A stretch of 64,000 nt of DNA from an uncultured Kiloniellaceae bacterium (GTDB lineage: Bacteria; Pseudomonadota; Alphaproteobacteria; Kiloniellales; Kiloniellaceae). This document shows positions 50,269 through 59,611 of this stretch, one piece after another. The stretch spans positions 310,001-374,000 of the forward strand of contig CANMQP010000005.1 in NCBI GenBank assembly GCA_947500035.1, given 5' to 3'. The stretch's first letter is position 1, and each line of letters starts with the position of its first letter. The notes below the pieces were generated by a model. It did no database searches, had not been told where the DNA came from, and saw only the letters and a list, made by a program, of their open reading frames with translations. A program made the translations under genes and the position numbers.

Positions 50269-51842
50269 GCCTCTGCTCCCAGGTTGCGCTCTTCTTCAAT
50301 AGGCTCTTGGCTGGCCGCTGACTCTGTTTCCGGGTTGGCGTTGGCCATCATCAGGCCCAACATGCGTTCGTTCGCGTCCTTCGCATCGACTTCGCCCACG
50401 ATCCGGCCCTCGAACATGACCAGGATCCGGTCGCTGAGGGACATGATTTCCTCCAGCTCGACCGAGACCAGCAGTACGGCCGCGCCCGCATCGCGCATGG
50501 CCACCAGATTTTTATGAATGTATTCGATCGCGCCGATATCGACGCCCCGGGTCGGTTGCCCGACCAGCAGGACTTTCGGTTTTCGCGCCATCTCGCGCGC
50601 CAGCACGATCTTCTGCTGATTGCCGCCGGAGAAATTCGCGGACTTCAGGCCGGGAGTCGGTGGCCGAACATCGAAGTCCGCCATTTTCTGCGCGCAGTCC
50701 TCGGTGATCGCGGCGCGCTTCATCAGGATCGGCCCGTTAAAGGTCTCGTCACGGTGATAGCCGAGGATTGCCGACTCGTCTGCGGTAAAGGCCGTAACCA
50801 GCCCCATGCGGTGACGGTCTTCAGGAACATGGCCGACACCCAGATCGCGAAAGGCTGCTGCATCGAGCGGGGCTTCAGCTGTGACCGTCGTGCCGTTGAT
50901 GGAGATGCTGCCCTTACTGGGCTTGACGATGCCGGAGAGGGCAGCCAGCAGCTCGCTCTGGCCGTTCCCGGAGACACCGGCCACGCCGACGATCTCCCCG
51001 CGCCGGACGGAGAAGCTGACATTATCCAGGCGCGCAACGCCATCGGCACTGATCACTGACAGGTTCTCGACCGTCAAGGCGGCGTCCTTCGGCTGCGCCT
51101 CTTCCTTGTCGACCTTGAGCAGAACCTTGCGCCCGACCATCAGCTCGGCCAGCTCTTCCTTGCTTGTTTCACGGGTCTTGCGGTGGGCGACCATCTCGCC
51201 GCCGCGCATGACCGAAACGCCGTCGGTGACCGCCATGATTTCCTGAAGTTTGTGGGTGATCAGGATCACGGTCACACCCTGTTCCTTGAGGGCATTCAGG
51301 ATTCTGAAAAGCTGATCGGTCTCCTGTGGCGTCAGAACGCCGGTAGGTTCATCCAGGATCAGGATCTGCGCGCCGCGATAGAGCGCCTTTAGGATCTCGA
51401 CCCGCTGTTGCAGGCCGACCGGCAGCTCGCCGGCGAGCGCGTCGACCGGAACCTTGAGGCCATATTCGCGCTTCAGGCGTTCCAGCTCTTCGCGCGTCTT
51501 GTCGATCCCTTTGTCCAGCAGGGCACCGCCTTCCGCGCCGAGCATGACATTTTCGACGACGGTAAAGGGGTCAACCAGCATGAAGTGCTGATGGACCATG
51601 CCGATCCCGGCCGCGATGGCCTCGTCGGAACCATGAATCTTGGTGATTTCGCCGTTGATCAGAATGTCGCCGCTGTCGGCCTGATAAAAGCCGTAGAGGA
51701 TCGACATCAGGGTTGATTTACCGGCACCGTTTTCACCGATAATGCCGTGAATGGTGCCTCTTTCAATGTTCAGCGCCACGTTCTTGTTGGCGTGAACGGG
51801 GCCGAACGACTTGTTGATGCCCCGGAGTTCGATCGCGATCAT
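50265..51842 (-). CDS. Nucleoside ABC transporter ATPase (two fused ABC domains)
   Basis: 525 residues from ATG 51840-51842. The first domain has Walker A GENGAGKST (about 36-44), a degenerate signature GLQQRVEIL and Walker B ILILDEPT. The second has a Walker A-like GVSGNGQSE, signature FSGGNQQKIVLAREM and a Walker B of reduced type (VLLVGQPTRGVD, Gln instead of Asp-Glu). Such duplex ATPases, as in RbsA and NupO, drive sugar and nucleoside importers. Energises import through the two permeases. Confidence 0.93.
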   Translation of the reverse strand: MIAIELRGINKSFGPVHANKNVALNIERGTIHGIIGENGAGKSTLMSILYGFYQADSGDILINGEITKIHGSDEAIAAGIGMVHQHFMLVDPFTVVENVMLGAEGGALLDKGIDKTREELERLKREYGLKVPVDALAGELPVGLQQRVEILKALYRGAQILILDEPTGVLTPQETDQLFRILNALKEQGVTVILITHKLQEIMAVTDGVSVMRGGEMVAHRKTRETSKEELAELMVGRKVLLKVDKEEAQPKDAALTVENLSVISADGVARLDNVSFSVRRGEIVGVAGVSGNGQSELLAALSGIVKPSKGSISINGTTVTAEAPLDAAAFRDLGVGHVPEDRHRMGLVTAFTADESAILGYHRDETFNGPILMKRAAITEDCAQKMADFDVRPPTPGLKSANFSGGNQQKIVLAREMARKPKVLLVGQPTRGVDIGAIEYIHKNLVAMRDAGAAVLLVSVELEEIMSLSDRILVMFEGRIVGEVDAKDANERMLGLMMANANPETESAASQEPIEEERNLGAEA

Positions 51843-51867
51843 AAACGAGCCAATCGTGAGCCGGATG

Positions 51868-51894
51868 GACGGGCGGGCTCTGCTCCCGCCCGTC
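51868..51894 (-). promoter_or_regulatory. Intercistronic hairpin upstream of ATPase gene
   Basis: GACGGGCGGG (51868-51877) pairs perfectly with CCCGCCCGTC (51885-51894), loop CTCTGCT. No T-tract on the minus strand side. It lies 26 nt upstream of the ATPase start, between the binding-protein gene and the membrane-subunit genes. Confidence 0.6.
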
Positions 51895-51930
51895 GTTTCC
51901 GCGTGCTTCCGAACGACGTTTCAGGCGTTC

Positions 51931-51964
51931 GGAGCTTCTTCTGTATTTTATGAGAAGAAGCTCC
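51931..51964 (-). promoter_or_regulatory. Hairpin directly 3' of the binding-protein gene
   Basis: GGAGCTTCTTCT and AGAAGAAGCTCC form a 12-bp perfect stem around an AT loop. On the minus-strand transcript it follows the binding-protein stop after about 22 nt. A stem here could protect the binding-protein message from 3' decay and thus raise its level over the transporter genes, or act as a partial terminator. Confidence 0.6.
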
Positions 51965-51985
51965 TAAGCTCCTGAAAAGCGGCGA

Positions 51986-52981
51986 TTAGTAGTTGCAGCT
52001 GTTGTCGGACATATAGTCGTGGACGGCGATATTGCCGGCGATGATGTCGGCTTTGACCTGGTCGGCCATGGCCTGCATTTCAGCAGTGATCAGGCTCTTG
52101 TTGTGCTCGTCAAGCGCCCAGTCGATTCCACCCTCGGCGAGGCCGAGAACCTGCACACCCGGTTTCCAGGTGCCGTCCTGTGCGCCCTTGAAGGCGTTGT
52201 AGGCGGCCACGTCGACCCGCTTCAGCATCGAGGTCAGCATGGTGCCCGGATGCAGATAGTTCTGGTTGGAGTCCACCCCGATGGCCAGCTTGTCGTTGTC
52301 CTTTGCGGCCTGGTAGACGCCGACACCGGTCGCACCTGCCGCGGCATAGATGACGTCGACGCCACGGTCAAACTGACCCTTGGCGAGTTCACCGCCCTTG
52401 GAGGGATTGTTCCAGGCCGCCGGGGTCGTGCCGGTCATGTTCTGGATAACCTCAATCTCGGCGTTGGCATGCTTCGCGCCCTGTTCGTAGCCGCAGGCAA
52501 ATTTGCGGATCAGCGGGATATCCATCCCGCCGACGAAGCCGACTTTGCCGTTCTGTGAAGCAGCGGCAGCCAGAGCGCCGACCAGGAAGGAACCCTCGTG
52601 CTCTTTGAAGACGACCGACTGCACATTGGGAAGATCGACCACCATATCGATGATCGTAAAGCGCGTGTCGGGGAATTCCTTGGCGACTTTCTCCATCGCG
52701 GGGCCCTGGGCGAAGCCGACGCCGACCACGGGGTCCGCGCCACGCTGGGCCATACGGCGGAGGGCCTGCTCGCGCTGGGTCTCGTTCGTAACTTCGAATT
52801 CGCGGTAGCTTATACCGGTCTCGGCCTTGAACTTCTCGACGCCGTTAAAGACGCCTTCATTAAAGGACTTATCGAATTTTCCGCCCATGTCGAAGACGAC
52901 GGCGGGACTAAGGTCGGCCGCGCTGACGCTGGCGGCGGACAGAAGAAGTGCGCTCGATGCTGCAAGAAAAATCTGTTTCAT
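51986..52981 (-). CDS. BMP-family nucleoside-binding lipoprotein/periplasmic protein
   Basis: 331 residues from ATG 52979-52981. Signal peptide at 1-21 (LAASSALLLSAASVSAADL). The mature part starts SPAVVFDMGGKFDKSFNEGVFNG, the BMP/PnrA nucleoside-binding pattern; GFVGGMDIPLIRKFACGYEQGAKH and VDSNQNYLHPG complete the family signature. There is no lipobox Cys at the cleavage site, so it is soluble in the periplasm. First gene of the nucleoside cluster, read towards lower coordinates. Confidence 0.93.
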   Translation of the reverse strand: MKQIFLAASSALLLSAASVSAADLSPAVVFDMGGKFDKSFNEGVFNGVEKFKAETGISYREFEVTNETQREQALRRMAQRGADPVVGVGFAQGPAMEKVAKEFPDTRFTIIDMVVDLPNVQSVVFKEHEGSFLVGALAAAASQNGKVGFVGGMDIPLIRKFACGYEQGAKHANAEIEVIQNMTGTTPAAWNNPSKGGELAKGQFDRGVDVIYAAAGATGVGVYQAAKDNDKLAIGVDSNQNYLHPGTMLTSMLKRVDVAAYNAFKGAQDGTWKPGVQVLGLAEGGIDWALDEHNKSLITAEMQAMADQVKADIIAGNIAVHDYMSDNSCNY

Positions 52982-53134
52982 TCGGAAGCCTCGTTTCCCT
53001 GTCTTAACGGAGGTTAGAAAGCATTGTTATCTATTCAGGCGTCTTTGTCGCGACTGTTTTAATCACTGAAGGATCTGTTTTTCCTGTCCGATTGGTCAAG
53101 TTTTTTGTTGGGATCGGGAGAGCGCTGAAGCGAT

Positions 53135-54145
53135 TCAAGCCGCGCTCTGTCCCTGATTGATGGTCTCGGTAAAGTGGCAGGCGACTTTTTGTGTCGTGTG
53201 GTCGGTCAATTCCGGAAGCTCGACACTGCAGCGCTCTTGCGCATGGGGGCAGCGTTGATGGAATGCACAGCCCGAGGGCGGATTCATCGGTGACGGCAGT
53301 TCGCCCTTCAGCTTGATACGTTCGACCCGGTGACGCGGATCGACGGCGGGCGTACTTGCGAGCAAAGCCTTGGTGTAGGGATGCATCGGGTTCTGGAAGA
53401 CGGCGTCGCGCGATCCTTGCTCCACCGGGCGGCCGAGGTACATCACCATGACTTCATCCGCGATATGGCGCACGACGCTGAGGTCGTGCGAGATGAAGAG
53501 ATAGGCGAGGTTGAACTCTTCCTGCAGGTCCATCAGCAGATTGAGGACCTGGGCCTGGATCGAGACATCGAGTGCCGAGACCGGCTCATCGGCCACCAGA
53601 ATCCGTGGCTGCAGCATCAGGGCGCGCGCGACCGCGATACGTTGGCGCTGACCCCCGGAGAACATGTGAGGATAGCGGTTGTAGTGTTCCCGGCGCAGAC
53701 CGACCTTGGTCAGCAGTTCCATCGCGCGCTCTTTGCGCTCTTCCGCTGTGGCCTTGGTGTTGATGACGGCCGGTTCTTCCAGGATCGTGCCGATTCTCTT
53801 GCGGGGATTGAGCGAGCCGTAGGGGTCCTGGAAGATGATCTGGACGTCCTGACGCAGGCGCTTCATTTCCGCCGGACTTGCCCGCGCAACATCGACGCCA
53901 TCGACCAGCAACGCGCCCGACGTCGGCTGTTCGATCAGGGTGACGGCCCGGGCGAGGGTGGATTTACCGCAACCGGACTCCCCAACCACGGCCAGGGTTT
54001 TACCGGCCTCCAGCGTAAAGCTGGCCCCGGCCAGCGCTTTAACCGTTTTAGGCTTACCGAAGAGACCGCCGCCGACTTCATAGAAGCGCGCCAGCGAGCG
54101 GGCTTCCAGGACGGGTGATGTAGCGTGATTCGGCTGATCGCTCAT
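53135..54145 (-). CDS. dppF: Dipeptide/oligopeptide ABC transporter ATPase, DppF/OppF type
   Basis: 336 residues from ATG 54143-54145. Walker [10 protein letters not shown] at about 55-63, signature [15 protein letters not shown], Walker [15 protein letters not shown]. The C-terminal oligo_HPY region ([23 protein letters not shown]) holds the cysteine cluster of Opp/Dpp ATPases. Overlaps the dppD gene by four bases. Powers peptide import with DppD. Confidence 0.92.
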   Translation of the reverse strand: MSDQPNHATSPVLEARSLARFYEVGGGLFGKPKTVKALAGASFTLEAGKTLAVVGESGCGKSTLARAVTLIEQPTSGALLVDGVDVARASPAEMKRLRQDVQIIFQDPYGSLNPRKRIGTILEEPAVINTKATAEERKERAMELLTKVGLRREHYNRYPHMFSGGQRQRIAVARALMLQPRILVADEPVSALDVSIQAQVLNLLMDLQEEFNLAYLFISHDLSVVRHIADEVMVMYLGRPVEQGSRDAVFQNPMHPYTKALLASTPAVDPRHRVERIKLKGELPSPMNPPSGCAFHQRCPHAQERCSVELPELTDHTTQKVACHFTETINQGQSAA

Positions 54146-55188
54146 GCGGGGCCTCCCGGTGTGACGGTATTGGCAGTCTCGGCTCCACGCGTGTCACGCC
54201 CTGGAGTCTCAGGCGGTGTGGTCTGTGCCGTCGGCAAAGGAAAATGGCAGCGCACAAAACCGTGCTGGTCCGCTACCAGCGCCGGGCTGCGGTGCTGGCA
54301 TTCGGGCTGGACGAAGCGGCAGCGCGGATTGAAAAGGCAGCCTTCGGGACGGTCTCCCGCCCCCGGAACAACGCCGGGTATGGTCGAAAGCCGCGCGCCT
54401 TCGACGCTGCGCTCGGGCAGGGCGTCAAGCAAAGCCGATGTGTAGGGGTGGCGCGGCGTTTCGAAAAGATCCTGGACGCCGCGCACCTCGACCTGCTGGC
54501 CGGCGTACATGACGGCCACCCGTTGCGCGGTCTCGGCGATCACCCCCATGTCGTGGGTGATGAGAACCATCGACATGCCGCGATCCTGCTGCAGACTGCG
54601 CAGCAGATCGAGAATCTGGGCCTGAATGGTGACGTCCAGCGCGGTGGTCGGTTCGTCGGCGATCAGCAGACGCGGATTGCAGGAAATCGCCATGGCGATC
54701 ATGACCCGCTGGCTCATGCCGCCCGAAAGCTGATGAGGAAAGGCGCTGAGCCGGGATTCAGGTGCGGGAATACCGACCTGCTCAAGGAGTTCGACGGCCC
54801 GGCTGCGGCGTTCGGCGCGCGGCATTCCCTGATGTACCTTGAGGGATTCCATGATCTGAAAACCCACGGTAAAGCAGGGGTTCAGACTGGTCATGGGCTC
54901 CTGAAAGATCATCGCGATGTCCTTGCCGATGATCTTGCGGCGGTCCTTTGGCGTGATCTGCAGCAGGTCCTGGCCGTCGAAGCTCAGGCGTTCCGCCGTC
55001 ACGATGGCCGTGGGCGGCAGAAGGCCCATGAGCGCCAACATGGTGACCGACTTACCGGAGCCGGATTCTCCTACGACCCCGACCAGTTCGCCGGACTCGA
55101 TATCCAGATTGATCCCGTCGACCGCCCGGAACAGCCCGTAGGCGGTGTCGAACTCCACCGAAAGGTCTCGTATCTCGAGCAGGGCCAT
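54142..55188 (-). CDS. dppD: Dipeptide/oligopeptide ABC transporter ATPase, DppD type
   Basis: 348 residues from ATG 55186-55188. Walker [10 protein letters not shown], signature [15 protein letters not shown], Walker [15 protein letters not shown]. The C-terminal [13 protein letters not shown] and [15 protein letters not shown] are typical of DppD/OppD. Separated from dppC by two bases and overlapping dppF. The C-terminal tail after the cysteine cluster ([20 protein letters not shown]) is longer than usual and looks disordered. Confidence 0.92.
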   Translation of the reverse strand: MALLEIRDLSVEFDTAYGLFRAVDGINLDIESGELVGVVGESGSGKSVTMLALMGLLPPTAIVTAERLSFDGQDLLQITPKDRRKIIGKDIAMIFQEPMTSLNPCFTVGFQIMESLKVHQGMPRAERRSRAVELLEQVGIPAPESRLSAFPHQLSGGMSQRVMIAMAISCNPRLLIADEPTTALDVTIQAQILDLLRSLQQDRGMSMVLITHDMGVIAETAQRVAVMYAGQQVEVRGVQDLFETPRHPYTSALLDALPERSVEGARLSTIPGVVPGAGDRPEGCLFNPRCRFVQPECQHRSPALVADQHGFVRCHFPLPTAQTTPPETPGRDTRGAETANTVTPGGPA

Positions 55189-55190
55189 GA

Positions 55191-56144
55191 TCAGCTCCGC
55201 TTCAGTTTGGGATCGAGGGCATCGCGCAGGCCGTCGCCCATAAGATTAAATGCGATCACCGAGATCAGGATCGCCAGTCCGGGGAAGGTCACCACCCACC
55301 AGGCCCGCAGGATGAAGTCACGGGCTTCGGAGAGCATGGTGCCCCACTCGGGAATGGGCGGCTGGGCCCCCAAGCCCAGAAAGCCCAGCGCCGCCGCATC
55401 CAGGATCGCGGTCGAGAAGCTCAGGGTTGCCTGAACGATCAAGGGCGCCATGCAGTTCGGCAGCACGGTGATGTACATCAGGCGGAAGATACCGGCGCCG
55501 TTGACCCGGCTGGCGGTCACGTAGTCCTTGGAGAGTTCCGCCATCACCGCCGCACGGGTCAGGCGCACGAAATGCGGTTGCAGCACGATGGCGATCGCGA
55601 TCATGGCATTGGTCAGGCTGGGCCCCAGGATCGCCACCAGCACCAGCGCCATCAGCAGGCTCGGGAAAGCCAGGATCGTATCCATCAGGCGCAGAATGGC
55701 GGTGCCGAGGATCCCCGGGAAGAAGCCGGCGACGAGGCCCAGCGACACGCCGACGGTCAGGGAGATCGTGACCACGATGACGCCGACAAAGAGCGATTCC
55801 CGGGTCCCGTAAATCAGGCGGGAGAGCAGGTCCCGTCCGACCGGGTCCGTTCCGAGGATGAATTCCCAGCTGCCGCCCTCCTGCCAGGCCGGGGGCTGAA
55901 GCAGATGATCGCGGTATTGCTCGTAGGGCAAATGGGGTGCGATGACGTCCGCGAAGATGGCAAGCGTGATCAGGGTCAGCACAATGAAGAGACCCGCGAC
56001 CGAGCCTTTGTTTTCGCTGAAATAGTACCAGAACTCGAGGACGGGATGGATCGGTGCCGCCTCGGCGACGCCATCAGGCCCGTTGGGTGCGGATCCGTTT
56101 GGCAAGGGCTGGCGAGCGGAGGCGTCGTTTGTGGTCAGGGCCAT
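55191..56144 (-). CDS. dppC: Dipeptide ABC transporter permease, DppC type
   Basis: 317 residues from ATG 56142-56144. After a soluble N-terminal region (about 35 residues) come six membrane segments. The Opp/Dpp features are HPLL-like [24 protein letters not shown] at about 98-121 and the EAA loop [26 protein letters not shown]. One of the paired permeases of the peptide importer. Confidence 0.92.
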   Translation of the reverse strand: MALTTNDASARQPLPNGSAPNGPDGVAEAAPIHPVLEFWYYFSENKGSVAGLFIVLTLITLAIFADVIAPHLPYEQYRDHLLQPPAWQEGGSWEFILGTDPVGRDLLSRLIYGTRESLFVGVIVVTISLTVGVSLGLVAGFFPGILGTAILRLMDTILAFPSLLMALVLVAILGPSLTNAMIAIAIVLQPHFVRLTRAAVMAELSKDYVTASRVNGAGIFRLMYITVLPNCMAPLIVQATLSFSTAILDAAALGFLGLGAQPPIPEWGTMLSEARDFILRAWWVVTFPGLAILISVIAFNLMGDGLRDALDPKLKRS

Positions 56145-56151
56145 GGAGCTT

Positions 56152-57162
56152 TTACCTGGCGTATCTGATTCGGGGATTGATGAGTCCGTAGAGCAGGTCG
56201 ACGATCAGATTGACCAGCATAACGAAAGCGGCGATCAGCATGAGCCCGCCTTGCACGGAGGGGTAATCCCGGCGGGAGATGGAGTCGACCATCCATTTGC
56301 CGATACCCGGCCAGGCAAAAATGGTTTCGGTCAGGATCGCGCCCGCAAGCAGAACGCCGACCTGCAGTCCGATCACGGTGATCACCGGTATCAGGGCATT
56401 GCGCAGCGCGTGAAGACCGACCACGCGTGACGGGGGAAGGCCTTTCGCCCGCGCCGTGCGCACATAGTCTTCGCTCAGGACTTCAAGCATGGCCGAGCGG
56501 GTCTGGCGTGCGATGACCGCGAGCGGAATGGTGCCCAGCACGATGGCGGGCAGGATCAGATGACTGACCGCGGAGCGGAAAGCGCCTTCTTCGTCGGAGA
56601 GCAGGGTGTCGATCAGCATAAAGCCGGTCACCGGCTCGAAGTAATAGAGTACCGAAATCCGTCCTGACACCGGGGTCCAGCCCAGGATACCGGAAAAGAA
56701 GATGATCAGCAGCAGGCCCCACCAGAAGATCGGCATGGAGAAACCCGTGAGCGATATCCCCATCACCGTGTGATCGAAGACGCTGCCGCGCTTGACTCCT
56801 GCGATAATACCGGCGGGAAGGCCCAGCACGACGGCAAACACAATGGCAAAAAGCGCAAGTTCGAGCGTTGCCGGGAAGAGTGTAAAAAATTCGTCGAAGA
56901 TCGGCTTTTTGGTGACGATCGAAACGCCCAGGTCACCGTTCAGCAGCCTGCCCATAAAGACCAGATACTGTTCCCAGATAGGCTTGTCGAAGCCGAACTG
57001 GGCCATCAGCTGGGCGTGGCGCTCCGGCGCGATCCCGCGCTCGCCGGCCATCAGCTCGATAGGGTCGCCGGGCAGCAAACGGATGAAGGTGAAGGAAATG
57101 ATGGTCACGCCGATAAAGGTCGGGATCAGCAATCCGATGCGGGTCAGGATGAATTTGAGCAT
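56152..57162 (-). CDS. dppB: Dipeptide ABC transporter permease, DppB type
   Basis: 336 residues from ATG 57160-57162. N-terminal membrane helix followed by RLLPGDPIELMAGERGIAPERH, the periplasmic start typical of DppB/OppB. EAA loop is RTARAKGLPPSRVVGLHALRNALIPVI at about 230-256. Six membrane segments. It is separated from the binding-protein gene by about 200 bp that contain a GC hairpin. Confidence 0.92.
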   Translation of the reverse strand: MLKFILTRIGLLIPTFIGVTIISFTFIRLLPGDPIELMAGERGIAPERHAQLMAQFGFDKPIWEQYLVFMGRLLNGDLGVSIVTKKPIFDEFFTLFPATLELALFAIVFAVVLGLPAGIIAGVKRGSVFDHTVMGISLTGFSMPIFWWGLLLIIFFSGILGWTPVSGRISVLYYFEPVTGFMLIDTLLSDEEGAFRSAVSHLILPAIVLGTIPLAVIARQTRSAMLEVLSEDYVRTARAKGLPPSRVVGLHALRNALIPVITVIGLQVGVLLAGAILTETIFAWPGIGKWMVDSISRRDYPSVQGGLMLIAAFVMLVNLIVDLLYGLINPRIRYAR

Positions 57163-57313
57163 TGCATTACCCAGAGTCCGGTCACTTGTCTCCGGCGCAG
57201 GGCCGAACGTGAAGCAAACTCTATTTCATTAGGTTAGCGCGCGAAGGGTCAATTCTTGCGCCACTTTGCACCAAAGCGAATTGACCGGGATCAAGACCAT
57301 GATCGAGAGAGGG

Positions 57314-57339
57314 GCCGGGAGGGGCTGCCCCCTCCCGGA
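57314..57339 (-). promoter_or_regulatory. Intercistronic GC hairpin between dppA and dppB
   Basis: CCGGGAGGGG pairs with CCCCTCCCGG across a short CTGC loop; no T-tract on the minus strand. It lies about 30 nt downstream of the dppA stop in the transcript, where a stem can stabilise the abundant binding-protein mRNA. Confidence 0.65.
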
Positions 57340-57366
57340 CTCCTGTCCAAAGGCGCTAGCGGTGCC

Positions 57367-58959
57367 TTACTTCAGATCGACACCGTAGAAGATGTGACCG
57401 CCGAGCGGGTGCACCCGATAGTCGACAACTTCGTTGCGGACCGGCATGGAGACCACGGAGTGTGCGATGGTCACCCAGGGAGCTTCTTCCTTGAAGATCA
57501 GCTGAGCTTCTTCATAGAGACGCGTGCGCTCCGCCGGATCCGCAGTCTGCTTGGCCTGCTGCAGCAGATCGTCGAAAGGCTTGTGGCACCAGCGGGCACG
57601 GTTGGTTCCGCCAACGGCCGCGTCGCAGCCAAGCAGAACGTAAAGGAAGTTATCCGGGTCGCCGTTGTCACCTGTCCAGCCCAGCAGCACGGTATCGTGC
57701 TCACCGGCCTTGGAGCGTTTGAGATACTCACCCCACTCGAAGGTGACAATCTCGGCTTCGACGCCGACCTTGGCCCAGTCCGCCTGAATCAACTCAGCCA
57801 TCCGGCGGGCATTGGGGTTGTAGGGGCGTTGAACCGGCATGGCCCAGATGTTGGTCTTAAGACCCGAGACACCGGCCTCTGCGAGCAGTTTCTTCGCGCC
57901 TTCAGGATCGTAGGCATAATCCTTGGTGGATTCATTATACGACCAGATTGTCGGTGGGATCGGGTTCTTGGCAATCTTGCCCGCACCCTGGAAAACCGCT
58001 TCGATGATCGCCTGCTTATCGACGGCCATGTTGAGGGCCTGACGAACGCGCTTGTCCGTGAAGGGCGCCTTTTCGGTGTTGAAAGCAAGATAACCGACGT
58101 TCAGGCCTTCCTGCTCGAGCAGGTTCACGTCGCTGTCGCTCTTCATGGCTTCAATGTCAGCCGGGTTCGGATAAGGCATAACGTGGCATTCACCGGCCTT
58201 CAGCTTCTGATAGCGCACCGATGCATCCGGGGTGATGGCGAAGATCAGCGTGTCGATCGGTGCTTTGCCACCCCAGTAGTCCGCATTGGCCTTGTATCGG
58301 ATCACGGCGTCCTTCTGGTACTGCTGCAGCTGGAAAGGACCGGTTCCGACCGGTGCCAGGTCAATCTGCTCCGGCGTTCCCGCCTTCATCATCTGGTCTG
58401 CGTATTCCGCGGACAGGATCGATGCAAAGTCCATCGCCAGATTGGCAATGAAGGGTGCTTCCGGTTTGCTCAGGATGAATTTGACCGTGTAGTCGTCCAC
58501 CTTTTCCACGGTTTCGATGATCTCGGACATGCTCATGCCCTCGAAGTACTCGTAGGAACCGCCGGAAACCTTATGGAAGGGATGGTCTTTGTTGCCCTGA
58601 CGCTCGAAGCTGAAGATCACGTCATCGGCATTGAAGTCGCGGGTTGGCGTGAAGTCCTTGGTCGTATGGAACTTAACGCCTTTGCGGAGCTTGAAGGTGT
58701 ACTCCAGTCCGTCTTCCGAAGCGCTCCAGGACTCTGCCAGACCGGGGATCACGTTCGTCGAACCACGCTCGAACTCGGCGAGGCGGTTGAAGATCGGATG
58801 CGAAGACGCATCGAAGGTGGTGCCGGCCGTGTACAGCGACGGGTTGAAGCCTTCCGGGCTGCCTTCGGAACAGTAAACCAGCGTTTTAGCGCTGAGCGGA
58901 GATCCAAAGGCCACACTTGCAGCAATGGCAACGGATGCCATCCATAGTTGGCGTCTCAT
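57367..58959 (-). CDS. dppA: Periplasmic dipeptide-binding protein, DppA type
   Basis: 530 residues from ATG 58957-58959 after AGGGAA. Signal peptide at 1-24 (MASVAIAASVAFGSPLSAK). The mature part begins TLVYCSEGSPEGFNPSLYTAGT, the SBP_bac_5 pattern of DppA proteins, with FKLRKGVKFHTT, VGTGPFQL and DKRVRQALNMAVDKQ as further signatures. Length equals the family norm. It binds peptides (members of the group also carry haem or aminolevulinate) and is the first gene of the dpp operon. Confidence 0.92.
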   Translation of the reverse strand: MRRQLWMASVAIAASVAFGSPLSAKTLVYCSEGSPEGFNPSLYTAGTTFDASSHPIFNRLAEFERGSTNVIPGLAESWSASEDGLEYTFKLRKGVKFHTTKDFTPTRDFNADDVIFSFERQGNKDHPFHKVSGGSYEYFEGMSMSEIIETVEKVDDYTVKFILSKPEAPFIANLAMDFASILSAEYADQMMKAGTPEQIDLAPVGTGPFQLQQYQKDAVIRYKANADYWGGKAPIDTLIFAITPDASVRYQKLKAGECHVMPYPNPADIEAMKSDSDVNLLEQEGLNVGYLAFNTEKAPFTDKRVRQALNMAVDKQAIIEAVFQGAGKIAKNPIPPTIWSYNESTKDYAYDPEGAKKLLAEAGVSGLKTNIWAMPVQRPYNPNARRMAELIQADWAKVGVEAEIVTFEWGEYLKRSKAGEHDTVLLGWTGDNGDPDNFLYVLLGCDAAVGGTNRARWCHKPFDDLLQQAKQTADPAERTRLYEEAQLIFKEEAPWVTIAHSVVSMPVRNEVVDYRVHPLGGHIFYGVDLK

Positions 58960-59611
58960 GATGCATTTCCCTGCTATTTCAATCTGTATTCTCGTCTACT
59001 CTTGGTGGTCATTGTAGACGTATGAAGCTGCAAGCTAGGCCCTTGTTCGGCCTTTCGTCAACGCCATTTCGAGGCAGGTTGCACTGAGCTTGTGCAGGGC
59101 AGAGCTCTTATTGAGGTTGTTTAAACTCCTGGGGCACAACCTCGGAAAGCGTGTTTTTCTGGGCTAAGATCATGACATGTCTGCTTGATCGCGGGTTGGA
59201 GGTTCAGACGCGTTTAAAGCCGGCGCCAACTGCTGCGGCGCTATGACGCGTAAGGAGTCTGCTGCTCTTTGACCGCAGGCGAATAGAACGCGGAATTGAA
59301 TTGCCCGGGAACAGGATCTACTCTCTAGCCTTGTTCGGGGTCATGCGACGCCGGATGGTTTCGCCGCAGGCGATGGTATGAGACCAGCCGCGCGAAACAT
59401 GTTCCATATTACGGGAAAAGCTATTCGTATTTTTACGCACTGGTAGTGGTTTCTGGGATATCATAGATACAGTGCACTATCTTTTACTGGGTGATTGCGC
59501 TGGTGTATGCAAGGGAATCGTGGTGAAAAGTCAGTTGAAACAAGAGATTTTTCAATAAAGAGCGTTTTGTGATCATAACCTGTACTCCAGCGCCAGGGAC
59601 TTAATGAAGTC
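58960..59611. other. Divergent intergenic region, about 650 bp
   Basis: Between dppA (minus) and the sigma-54 regulator (plus); holds both promoters. I did not find a GG-N10-GC type sigma-54 site with certainty, nor a gene. No strong repeats. Confidence 0.4.

Noticed and set aside
53100-53150. Terminator for dppF
   Set aside because: AGAGCGC/GCGCTCT can pair, but on the minus strand it is followed by an A-run, not a T-run.
57256-58947. 563-codon plus-strand ORF opposite dppA
   Set aside because: Antisense shadow; dppA has signal peptide and all family motifs.
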